DNA of 64,000 nucleotides from CANMXU01 sp052030545 (lineage in GTDB: Bacteria; Pseudomonadota; Gammaproteobacteria; Enterobacterales; Alteromonadaceae): positions 372,001-436,000 of the forward strand of contig NZ_JBPDIH010000001.1 in NCBI RefSeq assembly GCF_052030545.1. Reading direction: 5' to 3'. Positions 25,343-35,600 of the stretch are shown piece after piece (the first letter of the stretch is position 1; the number at the start of each line of letters is the position of its first letter). The position numbers and the translations under genes were made by a program. A model generated the notes under the pieces. The model had not been told where the DNA came from. It worked only from the letters and a program-made list of their open reading frames with translations, and did not search any database.

Positions 25343-27811
25343 ATGATGATAAAAAAAATCGCCTTAGCTGTATTAATGGGCACATTAGCTACTAACGTAG
25401 CTGCTGAAGAATTTCAAGTTGAAAATATTGAAGTTAAAGGCTTACAGCGTGTAGCGTTAGGTGCTGCACTAACACATATCCCTTTTAATATCGGCGATAC
25501 TCTTAATGAGTTTCGTATTTCCCAATCAATTAAAGCCTTGTATAAGTCAGGGCACTTTAACGATATCGTAGTGCTAAGAGAAGGCAATCGCGTTATCTAC
25601 CGAGTACGTGAACGCGAAACTATTGCCGATATTACTTTCGAAGGTAACAGCGACTTAAAAGACGAGCAGTTAACCGAAAGCTTAGACGGTAGTAATATCC
25701 GTGTTGGTGAAACGTTAGATAAAACTGTTATCTCTGGTATCGAAACTGGTTTAGAAGACTTTTATCACAGTGTCGGTAAGTATAATGCTGATGTTGCCGC
25801 AGAAATTACCCACTTACCGCGTAATCGCGTTAACTTGAAGTTTGTTTTCGAAGAGGGTGATGCAGCAGCCATTCAACAAATTAACATTGTCGGTAATGAA
25901 GTTTTTAGCGACGGTGAGCTACTTAAGAATATTGAGTTAACGTATGACTCTCCTTGGTGGAACTTTATGGCGCAAGATCGCTATCAAAAGCAAACCTTAC
26001 AAGGGGATATGGAAACCATTAAAAGTCATTACCTTGACCGTGGTTACCTAAGATACAAAGTTGACTCAACCCAAGTTTCAATGACACCTGACAAAAAAGG
26101 TGTTTATATCGCATTAAATGTTACTGAAGGTGAGCAATACACTGTTAGTGAAGTTGACTTTGTTGGCGACATGGCCGGTTTTGACCGCGCAATTCGTGCG
26201 ATTAACCCTTTACGTGCTGACGAGTTATATAATGGTGCTGCGGTAACTTATACCGAAGAAGTTATCAGTAAGTTCTTAGGGCGCTATGGTTACGCTTATC
26301 CAAAAGTAACTACCATTCCTGAAATTAACGATGAAGATAAAACCGTTAAACTTTCCATTTCAGTTGACCCGGGTAAACGTATTTATGTTAATCGCGTTAA
26401 CTTCATTGGTAACCATGTTACAGCCGATTATGTATTACGTCGTGAATTACGACAAATGGAAGGCGCGTGGCTATCAAATAGCTTAGTGGAAGGCTCTAAA
26501 GCTTGGTTAATGCGTTTGCCATATATGGAGAATGTTGAGTTTGAAACCAAACAATTACCGGGCGAAGATGATTTAGTTGATATCGACTTTACTGTTAAAG
26601 AGCAACCGTCAGGTTCATTTACCGCAGGTGTTGGTTATGGTTCAACCACTAAACTAAGTTTAAATGCCGGTATTCAGCAAAATAACTTTTTAGGTACAGG
26701 TAACCGTTTAGGTTTTAATGTCAATACTATCAGTTATTCGCGTAGTGCCAGTGTGTCATTTACCGACCCATACTTTACTGTTGATGGTGTGTCGTTAGGT
26801 GGTCAGTTGTACTACAACGAATTTGACGCAGGTAGTGCAAACTTAGTTGAATATAACAATAAAACTTACGGTATTGGTGCCAACTTAGGTTTCCCAATTG
26901 ATGAATATATTCGTTTGAATTTTGGTGTGGGTTATAAGCATAACGGTATTACCCGTTTACAAACCTATGAACAAATTCAACAGTTTTATGAGATATACTC
27001 AGATCCTAATGATCCAGATGGCGGTTTAGAATTTAAAACGTTTGACTTGAATGCATCGATATCTCGTTCAACCTTAAACCGTGGTACTTTCCCAACGGCA
27101 GGTTCGCAGCAAAGTTTATCGCTAAAAGTTACAACGCCAAATTCTGACGTACAGTATTTTAAATTTAATTTAGATACTAAATGGTATTTCCCGATCACTC
27201 GTGATCAACGTTGGACTTTCTTAACCCGTTTTGAAGCCGGTTATGGTAATGGTTATGGCACAGTAAATGGTAACGACCAATTACTACCATTTTGGGAAAA
27301 CTTTAGAGCAGGTGGTACTGGTACACTACGTGGTTTTGAAACCAACGTTGTTGGTCCAAAAGCGATATATCGTTACCCAACATGTATACCGGGTAGCCCA
27401 GATCCAAGTGGCGGTGGCGGAATTTGTTTAGGTGAAGACGAAGATTACATTGTTTTATCTGAACAATCTGTTGGTGGCAATGCGAAAGTATTAGCCGGTC
27501 TTGAATTGATTGTACCAACACCATTTTTAGATGAGAGTTTTTCAAACAGCGTTCGTACCAGTTTCTTTGTCGATGCGGGTAACGTTTGGGATACTGAATT
27601 TAATATGGATTATTATGAAGGCTTAGATGAAGCTGAGCTTGAGAAAATTGCAGACTTTTCAGACATTGGCCGCTTTAGAGCGTCAGGTGGTTTATCTATT
27701 CAGTGGATATCACCAATGGGACCTATGTTGTTTAGTTTTGCTAAACCTATTAAAGAAGAGCCTGGAGATGATACCGAATTTTTCAGCTTTAATATTGGTA
27801 AAACCTTTTAA
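25343..27811 (+). CDS. bamA: Outer membrane protein assembly factor BamA
   Basis: The ATG at 25343 begins a signal peptide (MMIKKIALAVLMGTLATNVA, cleaved before EEFQVENIEVKG); a longer frame from 25271 overlaps rseP and is not real. Five POTRA domains cover about 24-420. The C-terminal half is a 16-strand beta barrel with the conserved LRGFETN (the RGF motif of loop 6) and an aromatic end FNIGKTF. BamA is the core of the machine that inserts barrel proteins in the outer membrane. No strong ribosome site is seen. skp follows 51 bases downstream. Confidence 0.97.
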   Translation: MMIKKIALAVLMGTLATNVAAEEFQVENIEVKGLQRVALGAALTHIPFNIGDTLNEFRISQSIKALYKSGHFNDIVVLREGNRVIYRVRERETIADITFEGNSDLKDEQLTESLDGSNIRVGETLDKTVISGIETGLEDFYHSVGKYNADVAAEITHLPRNRVNLKFVFEEGDAAAIQQINIVGNEVFSDGELLKNIELTYDSPWWNFMAQDRYQKQTLQGDMETIKSHYLDRGYLRYKVDSTQVSMTPDKKGVYIALNVTEGEQYTVSEVDFVGDMAGFDRAIRAINPLRADELYNGAAVTYTEEVISKFLGRYGYAYPKVTTIPEINDEDKTVKLSISVDPGKRIYVNRVNFIGNHVTADYVLRRELRQMEGAWLSNSLVEGSKAWLMRLPYMENVEFETKQLPGEDDLVDIDFTVKEQPSGSFTAGVGYGSTTKLSLNAGIQQNNFLGTGNRLGFNVNTISYSRSASVSFTDPYFTVDGVSLGGQLYYNEFDAGSANLVEYNNKTYGIGANLGFPIDEYIRLNFGVGYKHNGITRLQTYEQIQQFYEIYSDPNDPDGGLEFKTFDLNASISRSTLNRGTFPTAGSQQSLSLKVTTPNSDVQYFKFNLDTKWYFPITRDQRWTFLTRFEAGYGNGYGTVNGNDQLLPFWENFRAGGTGTLRGFETNVVGPKAIYRYPTCIPGSPDPSGGGGICLGEDEDYIVLSEQSVGGNAKVLAGLELIVPTPFLDESFSNSVRTSFFVDAGNVWDTEFNMDYYEGLDEAELEKIADFSDIGRFRASGGLSIQWISPMGPMLFSFAKPIKEEPGDDTEFFSFNIGKTF

Positions 27812-27862
27812 TTATATAAATAGCCCATATATCAGGCTTATAAACGAAAAAAATAGGAGTTC

Positions 27863-28384
27863 GTGTTGAAAAAATTTATTAAATCTATGGTGATGACAAC
27901 TGCTGCATCAGGCTTATTACTTGCAAGCACAGCAATGGCAGCTGATCAAAAAATCGCAGTCGTTAATTTCCAAGAAGTGATGGGTAAAATCCCTCAAACA
28001 GCGACTGTTATGCAAAGTTTAGAAGCGGAATTTAAAGATGACCGTGCTGTAATCGCGCAACTTGAAAAAGACATTAAGTACTATCAAGAAAAGAAAAAGC
28101 GTGACGGTTCTTTAATGAGCGAAAAAGAAAAAGAAGAGCTTGATACTAAAATTGGTACACTTTTTCAAGAATACCAAGCAAAAGGTAAAGAGTTCCAACA
28201 AAAAACTGGTGCTCGTCAAAACGAAGAAACTAACAAAATTATCGCTTTAGTTCGTCAAGCAATTGATAACATCGCTGCAAAAGAAAAGTATGATTTTGTG
28301 TTAGAACAAAAAGCTGTTGTATTTGCTAAGCCAGAACACAGCATTACTGAAGAAGTTGTCGAACAAGTTAGCAAACTTAAGTAG
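27863..28384 (+). CDS. skp: Periplasmic chaperone Skp (OmpH family)
   Basis: The 173-residue protein has a signal peptide (cleavage after STAMA, about residue 27) and a long charged helical body, the tentacle region of Skp: FKDDRAVIAQLEKDIKYYQ and MSEKEKEELDTKI. AGGAG precedes the start; either GTG at 27863 or the next codon TTG at 27866 could initiate. Skp holds unfolded outer-membrane proteins in the periplasm and passes them to BamA, encoded just before. Confidence 0.93.
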   Translation: MLKKFIKSMVMTTAASGLLLASTAMAADQKIAVVNFQEVMGKIPQTATVMQSLEAEFKDDRAVIAQLEKDIKYYQEKKKRDGSLMSEKEKEELDTKIGTLFQEYQAKGKEFQQKTGARQNEETNKIIALVRQAIDNIAAKEKYDFVLEQKAVVFAKPEHSITEEVVEQVSKLK

Positions 28385-28404
28385 TTTCTAAACTTAGTTT
28401 AAAC

Positions 28405-28438
28405 AAAGCTCATTTAGCGATAACGTTAAATGAGCTTT
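28405..28438 (+). terminator. Hairpin after skp
   Basis: AAAGCTCATTTA (28405-28416) and TAAATGAGCTTT (28427-28438) pair perfectly over 12 bp. No long T-run follows; it is the first of two hairpins in the skp-lpxD gap. Confidence 0.7.
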
Positions 28439-28448
28439 ATACTTTATA

Positions 28449-28475
28449 AAATTGATAGCTTGGCTATCAATTTTT
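28449..28475 (+). terminator. Strong terminator between skp and lpxD
   Basis: AAATTGATAGC (28449-28459) and GCTATCAATTT (28463-28473) form an 11-bp stem with a 3-base loop, with a T-run at the 3' side. It splits the bamA-skp and lpxD-lpxB parts. Confidence 0.8.
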
Positions 28476-28509
28476 GCTGTTTGGGCTTTTAAAAAGTGAA
28501 TCATAAATA

Positions 28510-29547
28510 ATGCCGTATACTCTCGCAGAAATTGCCAATATTATTGGTGCAACGGTGCAAGGTGATGAGACTGTAGTTGTCACATCTCTTGCCACTTTAA
28601 ATCAGGCAAAAGCAGGGCAAATCGCTTTTTTAGCCAATAGTAAATACAGACAGCAATTAGACGACACCAAAGCTAGTGCCGTTATTCTTGCGCAAGATTG
28701 TGTTGAATCTTGCCCTACCAATGCATTGGTCATGGCGAACCCTTATATGGGCTATGCTATGGTTGCGCAACTTCTTAATACAACGCCTGCGCCTGCGACG
28801 AATATTCACCCTAGTGCTGTCATTGCGGATGACGCAACTATTGCTGAAAATGTCAGCATCGGCGCGAATGCGGTTATTGAATCAGGTGTTGTACTTGGTG
28901 AAAATGTATCGATAGGTGCGGGTTGTTTTATCGGTAAAAATGCCAAGATAGGTGCAAATACTGGGTTATGGGCTAATGTTAGTGTATACCATGATGTAGT
29001 TATTGGTGCTGACTGCCTTATTCAAGCAAATACAGTTATTGGCTCCGACGGCTTTGGTTATGCACCACACCAAGGGCAATGGAATAAAATACCGCAACTA
29101 GGCACGGTAATTATAGGTGACCGTGTTGAAATAGGGGCAAGTACCACTATTGATCGTGGTGCATTAGAAAATACAGAAATTAAAGATGGTGTTATTTTAG
29201 ATAATCAAATCCAAATAGCCCACAACGTTGTGATTGGTGAAAATACCGCAATGGCCGCATGTAGCGTAATCGCCGGTAGTTCGGTTATTGGTAAAAACTG
29301 TACCATTGCCGGCCTTGTTGGCATTAATGGCCATATTAATGTTACTGATAATTGTGTATTCACCGGTATGTCGATGGTAACAAAATCGATCAAAGAATCA
29401 GGCGTTTATTCATCAGGTATACCAGTGACTAATAATAAAGATTGGCGTAAAATGAATGTCCGCTTAAGAAAGCTAGATGGCATGGCTAAACAAATTGCAG
29501 AACTAGAAAAACAACTAAAGCAATTTACCACTAACCTAGAAAAATAG
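28510..29547 (+). CDS. lpxD: UDP-3-O-acylglucosamine N-acyltransferase LpxD
   Basis: The 345-residue protein has the N-terminal uridine-binding domain (TLAEIANIIGATVQGD, then FLANSKY) and a left-handed beta helix of hexapeptide repeats (VSIGANAVIESGVVLGENVS), then GSDGFGYAP and QIAHNVVIGENTAMAAC (catalytic His). A C-terminal helix ends it. It adds the second acyl chain in lipid A synthesis, step three. fabZ starts 13 bases after its stop. Confidence 0.97.
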   Translation: MPYTLAEIANIIGATVQGDETVVVTSLATLNQAKAGQIAFLANSKYRQQLDDTKASAVILAQDCVESCPTNALVMANPYMGYAMVAQLLNTTPAPATNIHPSAVIADDATIAENVSIGANAVIESGVVLGENVSIGAGCFIGKNAKIGANTGLWANVSVYHDVVIGADCLIQANTVIGSDGFGYAPHQGQWNKIPQLGTVIIGDRVEIGASTTIDRGALENTEIKDGVILDNQIQIAHNVVIGENTAMAACSVIAGSSVIGKNCTIAGLVGINGHINVTDNCVFTGMSMVTKSIKESGVYSSGIPVTNNKDWRKMNVRLRKLDGMAKQIAELEKQLKQFTTNLEK

Positions 29548-29560
29548 AAGGAATAGTGAC

Positions 29561-30013
29561 TTGGAATCACAAAATAACGTAATTGAAATTCAGGAAATTC
29601 AAACTTTAATTCCGCATCGTTACCCAATGCTACTTGTTGATCGTGTTTTAGACTACGAAGCCGGCAAGTGGTTACATGCAATTAAAAATGTTTCCTTTAA
29701 CGAGCCAGTGTTCAACGGTCATTTCCCTGATATGCCAATTTTTCCAGGTGTAATGATTTTAGAAGCGTTAGCGCAAGCAACTGGTATTTTAGGTTTTAAA
29801 ACAACCGATGGCCGCAAAGACAATGAAATGTACTTGTTCGCCTCAATTGATAACGCTAAGTTCAAACAGCCCGTAGTGCCAGGCGATACTATGCATTTGC
29901 ATGTTGAGTTTGTTAAAGAGCGCCGTGGTATGTGGAAGTTTTATGGCGAAGCAAAAGTTGACGGCAAAGTAGTTTGTACTGCCGATTTAATGTGTGCAAG
30001 AAGAGTATTATAA
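29561..30013 (+). CDS. fabZ: 3-hydroxyacyl-[acyl-carrier-protein] dehydratase FabZ
   Basis: The 150-residue hot-dog protein starts with TTG (29561) behind AAGGA. It has IPHRYPMLLVDRVLDYE and the active-site block NGHFPDMPIFPGVMILEALA, with catalytic H54 and E68. It dehydrates hydroxyacyl-ACP in fatty acid elongation, competing with LpxA and LpxD for the hydroxyacyl-ACP pool, so its place between them is functional. lpxA follows two bases after the stop. Confidence 0.97.
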   Translation: MESQNNVIEIQEIQTLIPHRYPMLLVDRVLDYEAGKWLHAIKNVSFNEPVFNGHFPDMPIFPGVMILEALAQATGILGFKTTDGRKDNEMYLFASIDNAKFKQPVVPGDTMHLHVEFVKERRGMWKFYGEAKVDGKVVCTADLMCARRVL

Positions 30014-30015
30014 AC

Positions 30016-30786
30016 GTGATCCACGAACAAGCGATTATTGAAGCCGGTGCTGTCATTGGCAAAAACACTAAAATTGGTCCTTGGACCTATATAGCCAAAG
30101 ATGTTGTTATCGGTGATAACTGCGAAATCAGCTCTCATGTAGTGATCAACGGGCCAACCAAAATTGGCAATGGCAACCGTATTTTTCAATTTGCCAGTAT
30201 TGGTGAAGACTGCCAAGACTTAAAGTATGACGGCGAACCAACCGAGTTAGTTATTGGCGACAATAATACTTTTCGAGAAAGTTGTACCGTTCATCGCGGA
30301 ACTATTCAAGATAACAGCCTTACCCAAATTGGTAGCAATAACTTGTTTATGGCTTATACCCATATTGCGCACGATTGCATGGTTGGTAGTAACTGCATCA
30401 TGGCGAATAACGCCTCAATTGCCGGTCATGTTCATGTTGGCGATCATGCCATTTTAGGTGGTATGAGTGGCGTTCATCAGTTTTGTCATATCGGTGCACA
30501 CAGTTTTGTTGCTGCGAATGCACTTATTTTAAAAGACGTACCACCTTATGTAATGGCTTCAGGTCAGCCAGCTAAACCATTTGGTTTAAACTCAGAAGGC
30601 ATGAAGCGTCGCGGATTTGATAAATCAGTTATTTTATCGATTAAGCGAGCTTACAAAGAAGTCTATCGTAAGAGCTTATCAGTTGAAGAAGCATTAGCTA
30701 ATATCGCTGAACAGGCCAATGAGATGCCTGAATTGAAATTATTTTCAGACTTCATCGAAAATTCTAGCCGAGGCATTATTCGCTAG
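30016..30786 (+). CDS. lpxA: UDP-N-acetylglucosamine O-acyltransferase LpxA
   Basis: The GTG at 30016 (VIHEQAIIEAGAVIGKNTKI) is the conserved start, giving 256 residues; an upstream extension runs back into fabZ. Hexapeptide repeats build the left-handed helix, with the catalytic region FMAYTHIAHDCMVGSN and GHVHVGDHAILGG, and a helical C-terminus. It starts lipid A synthesis by moving 3-hydroxyacyl from ACP to UDP-GlcNAc. Confidence 0.97.
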   Translation: MIHEQAIIEAGAVIGKNTKIGPWTYIAKDVVIGDNCEISSHVVINGPTKIGNGNRIFQFASIGEDCQDLKYDGEPTELVIGDNNTFRESCTVHRGTIQDNSLTQIGSNNLFMAYTHIAHDCMVGSNCIMANNASIAGHVHVGDHAILGGMSGVHQFCHIGAHSFVAANALILKDVPPYVMASGQPAKPFGLNSEGMKRRGFDKSVILSIKRAYKEVYRKSLSVEEALANIAEQANEMPELKLFSDFIENSSRGIIR

Positions 30787-30817
30787 CATTATTCTTTAGC
30801 ACTGTTAACAAGTATTA

Positions 30818-31990
30818 GTGGTTACCAATATCGACACTTCAATTGCACGTAAAGATACAGCGCCAACATTTGCAATGGTTGTTGGCGAGCACTCAGGCGA
30901 TACCCTAGGGGCAGGCTTGATGTCAGAGTTATTAATACAATACCCCAATGCTAAGTTTGTTGGTATTGGCGGCCCTAAAATGCAAGCCTTAGGTTTTAAT
31001 AGCTTATTTGATATGGAAGAGTTAGCGGTGATGGGCATTTTTGAAGTGCTTGGCCGGATCTTTCGGTTATTGTCAGTAAAAAAACAGCTAACCCAATATT
31101 TTACTGATAATAAACCCGATATTTTTATTGGTATCGATGCGCCCGATTTTAATTTACGTCTTGAGCAATCATTAAAAGATATTGGCATTAAAACGGTTCA
31201 TTATGTGAGCCCATCGGTTTGGGCGTGGCGTGAAAAGCGTATTTTTAAAATTGAAAGTGCCACCAATATGGTGTTGTCATTATTACCTTTTGAAAAAGAA
31301 TTTTACGACAAACATGATGTGCCATGTACCTTTGTTGGTCACCCGCTAGCCGATGACATTCCTATGGTGTCAGATAAAAATGACGCGCGAAAAGCGCTTA
31401 ACTTACCGCTTGATAAAAAAATTCTCGCCTTAATGCCGGGCAGTCGCGGTGGCGAGTTATCTCGTTTGATTGAGCCTTTTTTATTGTCAGCTAAAGCATT
31501 GCTCGAAGATGATGCCGATTTACAATTTATTGTGCCGATGATCAGTGACAAGCGTGCTGCGCAATTTACTGAACTCGCTAGCAAAATAGCACCAGAGTTA
31601 CCCTTTACTCTACTGATTAATCAAACGCAACAAGCCATGGCCGCAGCTGACTGCCTATTAACTGCTTCAGGCACAGTGACATTAGAAGCGGCGTTAATTA
31701 AGCGCCCTATGGTGATCACCTATAAATTTAGTGCCTTAACGTACAACTTGTTTAAAGGTTTAGTTAAGCTAGAGTGGTTCTCTCTGCCGAACCTATTAGT
31801 GAAAAAATCGTTAGTGCCTGAATTATTGCAACAGCAAGTGACGCCTGAAAATATTATCCCATTAGTGAAAGAACGCTTGTATCAAAATCAAGAGTCTCTT
31901 AATCAAACCTTTACCGATATTCACCTAGCTTTAAAACAAGACGCCAGTAAAAAATCTGCACAAGCTGTTATGGAATTAATGAATTCATGA
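30818..31990 (+). CDS. lpxB: Lipid-A-disaccharide synthase LpxB
   Basis: The 390-residue GT19 glycosyltransferase has AMVVGEHSGDTLGAGL, KFVGIGGPKMQALGF, HYVSPSVWAWREKRIFKI, TFVGHPLADDIP and ALMPGSRGGEL. It joins UDP-2,3-diacylglucosamine and lipid X into the lipid A disaccharide at the inner membrane. The start used is GTG at 30818. Its last four bases overlap rnhB (ATGA), indicating translational coupling. Confidence 0.96.
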   Translation: MVTNIDTSIARKDTAPTFAMVVGEHSGDTLGAGLMSELLIQYPNAKFVGIGGPKMQALGFNSLFDMEELAVMGIFEVLGRIFRLLSVKKQLTQYFTDNKPDIFIGIDAPDFNLRLEQSLKDIGIKTVHYVSPSVWAWREKRIFKIESATNMVLSLLPFEKEFYDKHDVPCTFVGHPLADDIPMVSDKNDARKALNLPLDKKILALMPGSRGGELSRLIEPFLLSAKALLEDDADLQFIVPMISDKRAAQFTELASKIAPELPFTLLINQTQQAMAAADCLLTASGTVTLEAALIKRPMVITYKFSALTYNLFKGLVKLEWFSLPNLLVKKSLVPELLQQQVTPENIIPLVKERLYQNQESLNQTFTDIHLALKQDASKKSAQAVMELMNS

Positions 31991-32658
31991 GTACTACCAA
32001 AACTACGACCAAGGTAAAAAAAGCAAAGAAAATTTTACCTACCTTTGAATACCCAGTTGCCTATTGCATCGCGGGTGTTGACGAAGTAGGGCGTGGGCCA
32101 TTAGTGGGTGATGTAGTGACTGCAGCGGTGATATTAGATCCTGAGCATCCGATTGAAGGACTGATGGATTCAAAAAAGCTGTCAGAAAAAAAACGTGAAT
32201 TATTAGCACAAGAAATAAAGCAACATGCGATTTCTTGGGCTATAGGTCGCGCGACACCAGAAGAAATTGATACCTTAAATATATTGCATGCAACTATGCT
32301 TGCTATGCAACGCGCGGTATTGGGGCTTAATGTTTGCCCAGATTATGTCTTGGTTGACGGTAATCGTTGTCCAACTTTTATTGGCGATAATGGCCAAATA
32401 GCCTGTGAACCTGTGGTTAAAGGTGATGATCGCGTTGCTGAAATTAGTGCCGCGTCAATTCTAGCTAAGGTGGCACGCGATGAGGAAATGATCGCATTAG
32501 ATAGTCGTCACCCTGAATATGGTTTTGCCAAACATAAAGGTTACCCAACCAAACTACATTTAGAAAAAATTATCGAACATGGTGTGCTTGATTGCTATCG
32601 CAAGAGCTTTAAACCTGTTGCCGCGGTGATCGCTTCTTCGACTCAAGGCCAAGGTTAA
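31987..32658 (+). CDS. rnhB: Ribonuclease HII
   Basis: The 223-residue protein has the RNase HII signatures AGVDEVGRGPLVGDVV (first catalytic Asp and Glu), DSKKLSEKKRE and VVKGDDRVAEISAASILAKV, plus the third acidic site VLVDGNRCP. It cleaves RNA at RNA-DNA junctions, including single misincorporated ribonucleotides. An N-terminal lysine-rich extension of about 20 residues precedes the core. The stop overlaps the dnaE start by one base. Confidence 0.96.
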   Translation: MSTTKTTTKVKKAKKILPTFEYPVAYCIAGVDEVGRGPLVGDVVTAAVILDPEHPIEGLMDSKKLSEKKRELLAQEIKQHAISWAIGRATPEEIDTLNILHATMLAMQRAVLGLNVCPDYVLVDGNRCPTFIGDNGQIACEPVVKGDDRVAEISAASILAKVARDEEMIALDSRHPEYGFAKHKGYPTKLHLEKIIEHGVLDCYRKSFKPVAAVIASSTQGQG

Positions 32659-35600
32659 TGTCCCAGCTTAACGTTATTAGCGAATCATCTGAACAGAGCA
32701 CAACTTGCGAGCGTGAAAACTCACCTAAGTTTGTGCACTTGCGCGTGCATAGCGATTTTTCAATGTGTGATGGGCTAAATAAAGTTAAGCCGATTATTGC
32801 TAAAGCGGCTGACCTAAATATGCCTGCTATTGCCTTAACTGATCAAACCAACCTATGTGGCTTAGTTAAATATTATCATGCCGCCCATGGTGCGGGTATT
32901 AAGCCTATTATCGGCTGTGATTTTTGGGTGAAAAGTGAAGAACTAGGCGATGAACTGTCACGCTTAGTGGTGATTGCCAGTGATAATGTTGGTTATAAAA
33001 ACCTCACCGAGTTAATTTCAAAAGCGTATCTGCGTGGTCATATTCAAGGGCGCGCCGTTATCGATAAAGAATGGCTCATTGAATATGCCAAAGGACTTAT
33101 TTTATTGTCTGGTGGCCGTGAAGGCGACGTTGGTAAGGTATTGATAAAAGGCAATACTGAATTAGCCGACACTATGGTGGCGTTTTACCAGCAATATTTC
33201 CCTAATTGTTATTATCTGGAATTAATTCGAACTGGTCGTGAAAATGAAGAAAACTACCTTCACTTAGCGGTTGAAGCGGCAGTTAAGTACGATCTGCCCG
33301 TTGTTGCCACCAACGAAGTGGTATTTTTAACCCCCGAGAATTTTGAAGCGCACGAAATTCGCGTTGCCATACACGATGGTTTTACCCTCGACGATAAACG
33401 TCGCCCTAAAAGATACAGCCGTGAACAATACCTTCGCAGCAGCGAAGAAATGTGTGAATTATTTTCAGATATTCCAGAAGCATTAGCCAACTCTGTTGAA
33501 ATCGCTAAACGTTGTAACGTTACCGTCACCCTAGGCGAATATGTGTTACCTGATTTCCCCACCGAAGGTTTACCGATTGAAGATTATCTGGTTAAGGTTT
33601 CTGAAGAGGGACTGCAAGAGCGACTAGAGTTTTTATTTGATAAAGACGCGCCAGATTTTGCCGAAAAAAGAAAACCGTACGACGAGCGTTTAGCCATAGA
33701 GTTAGAAGTAATAAACAACATGGGTTTCCCCGGTTACTTCTTGATCGTAATGGAGTTTATTCAGTGGAGTAAAGATAATAATATTCCTGTTGGCCCAGGT
33801 CGTGGTTCAGGTGCCGGTTCATTGGTCGCTTACGCGCAAAAAATTACCGACCTTGACCCACTTGAATATGACTTACTTTTTGAGCGCTTCTTAAACCCTG
33901 AACGTGTTTCAATGCCTGACTTTGATGTCGATTTTTGCATGGACCGACGTGATGAAGTAATCGACCATACTGCCGAACTTTATGGTCGCGACGCCGTATC
34001 GCAAATTATTACCTTTGGCACCATGGCAGCAAAAGCGGTAATTCGTGATGTTGGCCGTGTACTGGGTCATCCCTACGGTTTTGTTGACCGTATTTCAAAA
34101 CTTATTCCGCCAACGCCGGGCATGACCTTAGCCAAAGCCTTTGAAGAAGAACCAAAACTACCAGAAGCTTACGCGCAAGACCCTGACGTAAAAGATTTAA
34201 TCGACATGTGCCGCATTTTAGAAGGTACAACACGAAACGCAGGTAAGCACGCAGGTGGCGTTGTTATTTCGCCAACTACTATTACCGATTTTGCGCCACT
34301 TTATTGTGACGAAGAGGGTAATAATCCGGTTACTCAATTTGATAAAAATGACGTTGAAGATGCGGGTTTAGTTAAGTTTGACTTCTTAGGATTAAGAACA
34401 CTAACGATCTTGCAGTGGGCCATTGAAATGGCCGATGACAAACTGATCAAAGAAGGCAAAGAGCGTATTGATATTGCCAGTATCAATTTAGAAGACCCTG
34501 CCAGCTTTAAAGTATTACTTGCCGCTGAAACTACTGCGGTATTCCAGCTTGAATCCAGTGGCATGAAGTCACTAATCGCCAAGCTAAAACCCGATTGCTT
34601 TGAAGATATCATTGCACTTGTTGCCTTGTTCCGCCCTGGACCTCTGCAATCAGGCATGGTTGATAACTTTATTGAACGTAAACATGGCCGTGAAGCAATA
34701 AGTTACCCCGATGAAACGTGGCAACATATTGACTTAAAACCGATTCTTGAGCCGACCTACGGCATTATTTTATATCAAGAGCAGGTCATGCAAATTGCGC
34801 AGGTATTAGCTGGTTACTCTCTTGGCGGCGCAGATATGCTTCGCCGTGCTATGGGTAAGAAAAAGCCTGAAGAAATGGCCAAGCAGCGCGCCGGCTTTGA
34901 ACAAGGCGCGGTAAATCGTGGCGTTGATGGCGAACTCGCCATGAAAATTTTTGACTTGGTAGAAAAGTTCGCCGGTTATGGTTTTAACAAATCTCACTCT
35001 GCTGCGTATGCCTTAGTTTCCTATCAAACACTGTGGATGAAAACCCATTATCCAGCGCCATTTATGGCAGCGGTTATGTCTGCAGATATGGATAATACCG
35101 ATAAAATCGTCACCTTAGTTGATGAATGCGCCAACATGGAGCTCGATTTATTGCCGCCAGATGTCAATGCCGGCCAATATAAATTTACCGTGAACGACGA
35201 AAACCAAATTATTTATGGTTTAGGGGCTGTTAAAGGTGTTGGTGAAGGGCCAATTGAAGCGATTATTAAAGCACGAGAAGAGGGCGGACCTTTCGCCGAT
35301 TTATTTGATTTTTGTGCTCGTCTTGATTTGAAAAAAACCAATAAACGTATATTACAACGTTTAATTAAATCAGGAGCGATGGACGGTCTTGGGCCAAAAC
35401 ATGGCAATGGTCCTCATCGCGCCGCGATGTATGAAACATTACCTGAAGCGATAAAAGCGGCTGAACAACACGCTAAAGCACAAGCTATTGGGCAAAACGA
35501 TTTATTTGGTTTGATTAATGAAGAGCCTGAAGACAGTCGTCAATCCTTTAAAAATGTGCCACCGTGGCCAGAAGAAGTATGGTTAGAGGGTGAAAAAGAA

